Source: Deltaproteobacteria bacterium RBG_16_64_85
Lineage (GTDB): Bacteria; Desulfobacterota; Deferrimicrobia; Deferrimicrobiales; Deferrimicrobiaceae
DNA length: 61,707 nt
Assembly: GCA_001798885.1 (NCBI GenBank)
Contig: MGQW01000019.1
Coordinates: forward strand, 1 to 61,707
Direction: 5' to 3'
Below are positions 58,701 to 61,707 of this stretch, piece by piece. The notes under the pieces are model-generated. The model worked only from the letters and a program-made list of their open reading frames with translations, was not told the origin of the DNA and searched no databases. Position 1 is the stretch's first letter. Every line of letters begins with the position of its first letter. The position numbers and the translations under genes were made by a program.

Positions 58701-59363
58701 ATGAAGATCGACTTCCGGGTCTACCTCCTCACCGACCGGAAGCTTTGCCCCGGAGGGGAGATCCTGGAAACCGTGGAAAGGGCCCTGGACGGCGGCGTCC
58801 GCGCCGTCCAGCTGCGGGAAAAGGATCTTTCGGGGAGGGAGCTGTTTCGCCTGGCGGAGCGGATGCGCAAGCTTACGGAGGGATACGGAGCAAGGCTTCT
58901 GATCAACGACCGCGCGGACGTGGCCATGGGTGTCGGCGCGGACGGCGTCCATCTGGGGGTTCTCTCCATCCCGCCGCGCGAGGCCAGACGCTTCCTCGGC
59001 CCGCAGGCCGTCATCGGGTGCTCCGCGCACAACGCGGAGGAACTGCGGGAAGCCGAGATGGGGGGAGCCGATTTCGTCACGTTCGGGCCGGTCTATCCCA
59101 CGCCTTCCAAGCGTCCTTTCGGCCCGCCGGTGGGGATTCCCGCGCTCGCCTCGGCGTGCCGGACGGCAGGCATCCCGGTCTTCGCCCTCGGGGGAGTCGG
59201 GCCGGGGAACCTGGAGGAGGTCATGCGGGCGGGAAGTTTCGGGATCGCGCTGATTTCGGGGATCGTCGCGGCGGCGGACCCGCGCGCGGCGGCGGCCGCC
59301 CTCACGGAGTACTTTGCGCCAGGCCCGGGCCGCGTAAAAGCAGAAAGGGAAGGTGCGCCATGA
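58701..59363 (+). CDS. thiE: Thiamine-phosphate synthase ThiE
   Basis: A 220-residue TIM-barrel enzyme joining the thiazole and pyrimidine units. YLLTDRKLCPGG, AVQLREKDLSGRELFRLAERM, LLINDRADVAMGVGADGVHLG, VIGCSAHNAEEL, ADFVTFGPVYPTPSK and VFALGGVGPGNLEEVMRAGSFGIALISGI match ThiE step by step. AAAGGGAGGCGG precedes the ATG. The TGA overlaps the thiC ATG. Confidence 0.95.
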   Translation: MKIDFRVYLLTDRKLCPGGEILETVERALDGGVRAVQLREKDLSGRELFRLAERMRKLTEGYGARLLINDRADVAMGVGADGVHLGVLSIPPREARRFLGPQAVIGCSAHNAEELREAEMGGADFVTFGPVYPTPSKRPFGPPVGIPALASACRTAGIPVFALGGVGPGNLEEVMRAGSFGIALISGIVAAADPRAAAAALTEYFAPGPGRVKAEREGAP

Positions 59364-60649
59364 CGTTATTGCATCGCGCGAGAACGGGGAAGCTCCCGGA
59401 GGAAATCGCGAAGGCGGCCGCGGAGGAAGGAGTCTCTCCGGAGAAACTCCGGGAACTGGTCGCCGGAGGGCGAGCCGTGGTCCCCAGAAACCGCAAGCGC
59501 CGCGAAATCCGTCCCGTCGCCATCGGCGAGGGGCTGCGCGTCAAGATCAACGCCAACGTTGGGACCTCCCGCGACCGCACGGACATCGATGTCGAGCTCG
59601 AAAAGACCCGGGTCGCCGTCGCGGCGGGCGCCGACGCCGTGATGGACCTCTCCACAGGGGGACCCATCGATAAGATCCGGCGGGCCATCCTCGCCGAATG
59701 CCCCGTCCCAGTGGGGACCGTCCCCATCTACCAGGCCGCGGTGGAGGCCGCTTCCCGCAGGAAATCCTGGGTCGAGCTCTCCGCCGACGACTTCTTCGAC
59801 GGGATCCTCAAGCAGGCCGAGGACGGCGTCGATTTCATGACCGTCCACTGCGGCGTCACGCGGGAGGCGCTGGCGCGGCTCGTCCGGGAAGGCCGCCGGC
59901 TGGACATCGTGAGCCGCGGCGGATCGCTGCTGGCCGAATGGATGGAGCACAACGGCCGCGAGAACCCGTTCTTCGAGCAGTACGACCGCCTGCTCGAGAT
60001 CTGCAGGGAATACGACATCACCCTCTCCCTCGGGGACGGGCTGCGCCCCGGATGCCTGGCCGACGCCACCGACCGCGCGCAGGTGCACGAGCTGATGACG
60101 CTCGGAGAGCTGACGGAGCGCGCCTGGGAGCGGGACGTGCAGGTGATGATCGAGGGTCCGGGCCACGTGCCGCTTCACCAGATCGCCGCCAACGTACAAA
60201 TGCAGAAGCGCCTCTGCCACGGGGCGCCCTTCTATGTGCTGGGTCCGCTGGTGACCGATATCGCGCCGGGGTACGACCACATCACCTCGGCCATCGGAGG
60301 GGCGATCGCCGCCTGGAGCGGTGCGGACTTCCTGTGCTACGTCACCCCTTCCGAGCACCTGCGCCTCCCGACGGTCGAGGACGTCAAGACCGGCGTGATC
60401 GCTTCGCGCATCGCCGCGCACGCCGCCGACATCGCCAGGGGGATTCCGGGGGCGATCGACCGGGACAACCGGATGGCGGACGCCCGGCGCAAACTCGACT
60501 GGAAGGCTCAGATCGAGCTGTCCATCGACCCGGAAACCGCCCGGGCGATGCGGGGCGGGAGCCTGCCGACGGTCGACGAGGCGGTCTGCACGATGTGCGC
60601 GGACCTCTGCGCCATCAAGACCTCGCAGAAGGCCATCCGGCGCGGCTAG
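59360..60649 (+). CDS. thiC: Phosphomethylpyrimidine synthase ThiC (short form)
   Basis: A 429-residue radical-SAM enzyme converting aminoimidazole ribotide to the thiamine pyrimidine. VKINANVGTSRDRTDIDVELEK, GADAVMDLSTGGPIDKIR, VPIYQAA, DFMTVHCGV, SRGGSLLAEWM, LSLGDGLRPGCLADATDRAQ, EGPGHVPLHQIAANVQMQKRLCHGAPFYVLGPLVTDIAPGYDHIT fit the family. The cluster motif is Cys410-x2-Cys413-x3-Cys417, one residue shorter than the CX2CX4C of E. coli ThiC, as I recall for the short anaerobic clade. BzaF-type enzymes are similar; operon and riboswitch favour ThiC. Confidence 0.95.
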   Translation: MTLLHRARTGKLPEEIAKAAAEEGVSPEKLRELVAGGRAVVPRNRKRREIRPVAIGEGLRVKINANVGTSRDRTDIDVELEKTRVAVAAGADAVMDLSTGGPIDKIRRAILAECPVPVGTVPIYQAAVEAASRRKSWVELSADDFFDGILKQAEDGVDFMTVHCGVTREALARLVREGRRLDIVSRGGSLLAEWMEHNGRENPFFEQYDRLLEICREYDITLSLGDGLRPGCLADATDRAQVHELMTLGELTERAWERDVQVMIEGPGHVPLHQIAANVQMQKRLCHGAPFYVLGPLVTDIAPGYDHITSAIGGAIAAWSGADFLCYVTPSEHLRLPTVEDVKTGVIASRIAAHAADIARGIPGAIDRDNRMADARRKLDWKAQIELSIDPETARAMRGGSLPTVDEAVCTMCADLCAIKTSQKAIRRG

Positions 60650-60653
60650 TGTC

Positions 60654-61460
60654 GTGAGGGGGAAAGGGGGGGCCTGCGGCACCGATCCCACCCCTGTAGC
60701 GTGCGCTCTTTCGCAGCGGGGCCTCTCGATCACCGAATGTTGCGTCGAGGAGCGGACCTTCCTCCCCTACCTTTCGTCCGCAAAAAAACGGGGGGATTTC
60801 TACCGCCTTCTCCACTCGTACGCTTTCCGCCTCTTCCTGCGCGACCTTCTGGCGCTGCGGAACCGCTACCTGCCCGAGCGGCTCGGCCCCTTTTTCTCTC
60901 CCGAATCCGTCGAGGAGATGGCCGGCCAGGTGGAGCGGCTGGCCCTCATCCGGCAGGGCCCCGCCGGAACCATCCGGCTCCTGGCCGAGGCGGTGACCGA
61001 CTTCGGCGACACCTTCGAATGGTTCGTGGCGGAGATCCTTCACCGGCAGTTCCACGCCGACGTGCTGTGGGGGGTGACGATCCCCGGTCTTTCCTGCGGA
61101 GGAGACTTTGACATCCTGGCGCTCCTCTCGGGAAAACTCCTCTACCTCGAGACGAAGACGTCCCCACCCAAGCACATCGAGCAAAAGGAGATGCGCGCGT
61201 TTGTCCAGCGCGTCCGGAAGCTTTCGCCGGACATCGCGATCCTGCTCGTGGACACGCACCTCCGGATGAAGGACAAACTGGTTCCCCTGCTGTCGGAGGC
61301 GCTCCGGGAAGGAGGGGTGAAGGACGCAGAGATGACACGCGTGGAGAAAGAGACGTTCGAATGGAACGGCCGCCTCTTCCTCACGAACTCCAAGCGCGAC
61401 ATCGGCGCGAACCTGGCGCTTTGCCTGAGGAGCTATTTTCTGGACCGTTTTTTCGGCTGA
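60654..61460 (+). CDS. Uncharacterised protein with PD-(D/E)XK-like nuclease motif
   Basis: A 268-residue protein without a recognised family. The N-terminal half (about 40-110) is helical and aromatic (GDFYRLLHSYAFRLFLRDLLALRNRYL). The second half reads DTFEWFVAEILHRQFHADVLWGVTIPGLSCGGDFDILALLSGKLLYLETKTSPPKHIEQKEM: a glutamate helix, then Asp in GGDFDILA, then Glu-x-Lys in LETKTS, the order of the restriction-endonuclease-like fold. Loops after it (IAILLVDTHLRMKDKLVPLL) resemble the continuing sheet. The GTG at 60654, five bases after thiC, is uncertain; the first 30 residues may be untranslated. Confidence 0.65.
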   Translation: MRGKGGACGTDPTPVACALSQRGLSITECCVEERTFLPYLSSAKKRGDFYRLLHSYAFRLFLRDLLALRNRYLPERLGPFFSPESVEEMAGQVERLALIRQGPAGTIRLLAEAVTDFGDTFEWFVAEILHRQFHADVLWGVTIPGLSCGGDFDILALLSGKLLYLETKTSPPKHIEQKEMRAFVQRVRKLSPDIAILLVDTHLRMKDKLVPLLSEALREGGVKDAEMTRVEKETFEWNGRLFLTNSKRDIGANLALCLRSYFLDRFFG

Positions 61461-61690
61461 GAACCGGGGACGACCTCCCCCTCGCTCCCGCCGCTCTTCT
61501 CCCCCCCCGGGTGTAGCTCCGCGGCGCGCATCTTCTCGCGGAACGACTCGCGGATTCGTTCGGGAAAGGCACCTTCCATCCAGCGGGCCGCAACCATTAG
61601 GCGCGGGGAGAACTTCGACCCTTTCAGAAGCGATGCATCGCGCGGCAGCAGGAGGGCAAGGAAAAACACCAGCAGGACGGAGAGGAACAT
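61433..61690 (-). CDS. Small membrane-anchored protein of unknown function
   Basis: An 85-residue open frame with an N-terminal hydrophobic helix (MFLSVLLVFFLALLLP), then a basic/amphipathic segment (FSPRLMVAARWMEGAFPERIRESFREKMRAAEL) and a charged Gly/Ser-rich tail. AAAGGG stands just before the ATG at 61690. Its 3' end overlaps the convergent unknown gene by 28 bases, the weakest point. No family was recognised; it may be a true single-pass membrane protein. Confidence 0.5.
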   Translation of the reverse strand: MFLSVLLVFFLALLLPRDASLLKGSKFSPRLMVAARWMEGAFPERIRESFREKMRAAELHPGGEKSGGSEGEVVPGSQPKKRSRK

Positions 61691-61707
61691 GCCCTTTGCG
61701 GCTCCCG

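Noticed and set aside
1-61707. tRNA, rRNA, CRISPR, prophage or defence island
   Set aside because: No cloverleaf, rRNA word, regular spacer array, integrase, or recognised defence gene cluster was seen on either strand.

Overview
The window is a gene-dense, GC-rich stretch of a didermic (Gram-negative) bacterial chromosome. It carries LolA, a BamD-type lipoprotein, an Mla-type MCE transporter, LapA/LapB, heptose activation and MltD/MltG. The order rplU-rpmA-obgE-proB-proA-nadD-rsfS and the set RNase J-FtsK-LolA-RimO recall Desulfuromonadota/Geobacter-like deltaproteobacteria, and the anaerobic-type thiamine operon fits that. This lineage call is inference; no rRNA, tRNA or CRISPR array was seen. 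Nearly all of the content is housekeeping. No prophage, integron or complete insertion sequence was recognised. The largest intergenic gap is the 287-nt leader of the thiamine operon.

Layout. 1-1398: an incomplete LivK-type binding protein and a BadH-like dehydrogenase (minus). 1532-2973: a BamD-like lipoprotein and a TPR protein. 2988-9838 (minus): pgpA, pncC, thpR, recA, pilT, recX and alaS, almost every junction overlapping. 9925-12877: a HEAT protein and an HD-GYP protein that share an N-terminal module. 12874-14428 (minus): a HEAT protein and a P1 peptidase. 14548-15986: ruvX-mltG. 16019-24415 (minus): a DksA-like protein, rimO, lolA, a HAD hydrolase, ftsK, RNase J, plsC and radC. 24511-28479: MoxR ATPase, DUF58 and a TgpA-like transglutaminase. 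28706-30261: comM, broken by a single-base frameshift. 31478-40077: rplU to rfaE2, covering ribosomal proteins, Obg, proline, NAD, RsfS, a LapA-LapB fusion, ComF, a nitrilase and heptose adenylyltransferase. 40022-43241 (minus): cysteine desulfurase, MltD and DUF3343. 43297-44684: a small membrane protein, a DciA-like protein and MsrB. 44671-51789 (minus): TrmN6-like methyltransferase, then purH, purD, purE, DUF89, TsaC and DUF1015. 51838-56020 (minus): MlaD, MlaF, MlaE and Alr. 56152-60649: TPP riboswitch and a HydG/ThiH-like protein, ThiS, ThiG, ThiE and ThiC. 60654 to the end: a nuclease-like unknown protein and a small membrane protein.

Points deserving attention. The thiamine operon uses a radical-SAM protein with the HydG-type C-terminal CX2CX22C motif in the ThiH position. 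MlaD carries a C-terminal region that reads like an outer-membrane beta-barrel. LapA and LapB are fused. A dispersed family of short palindromic intergenic elements has extended or abutted coding regions. Three genes (rsfS, comF, a SufS-like gene) have no AUG, GUG or UUG at the expected start. ComM is split by a frameshift at a run of five G. Starts were chosen from Shine-Dalgarno matches, overlaps with neighbours and remembered family N-termini; all family calls come from reading motifs, not from database searches.
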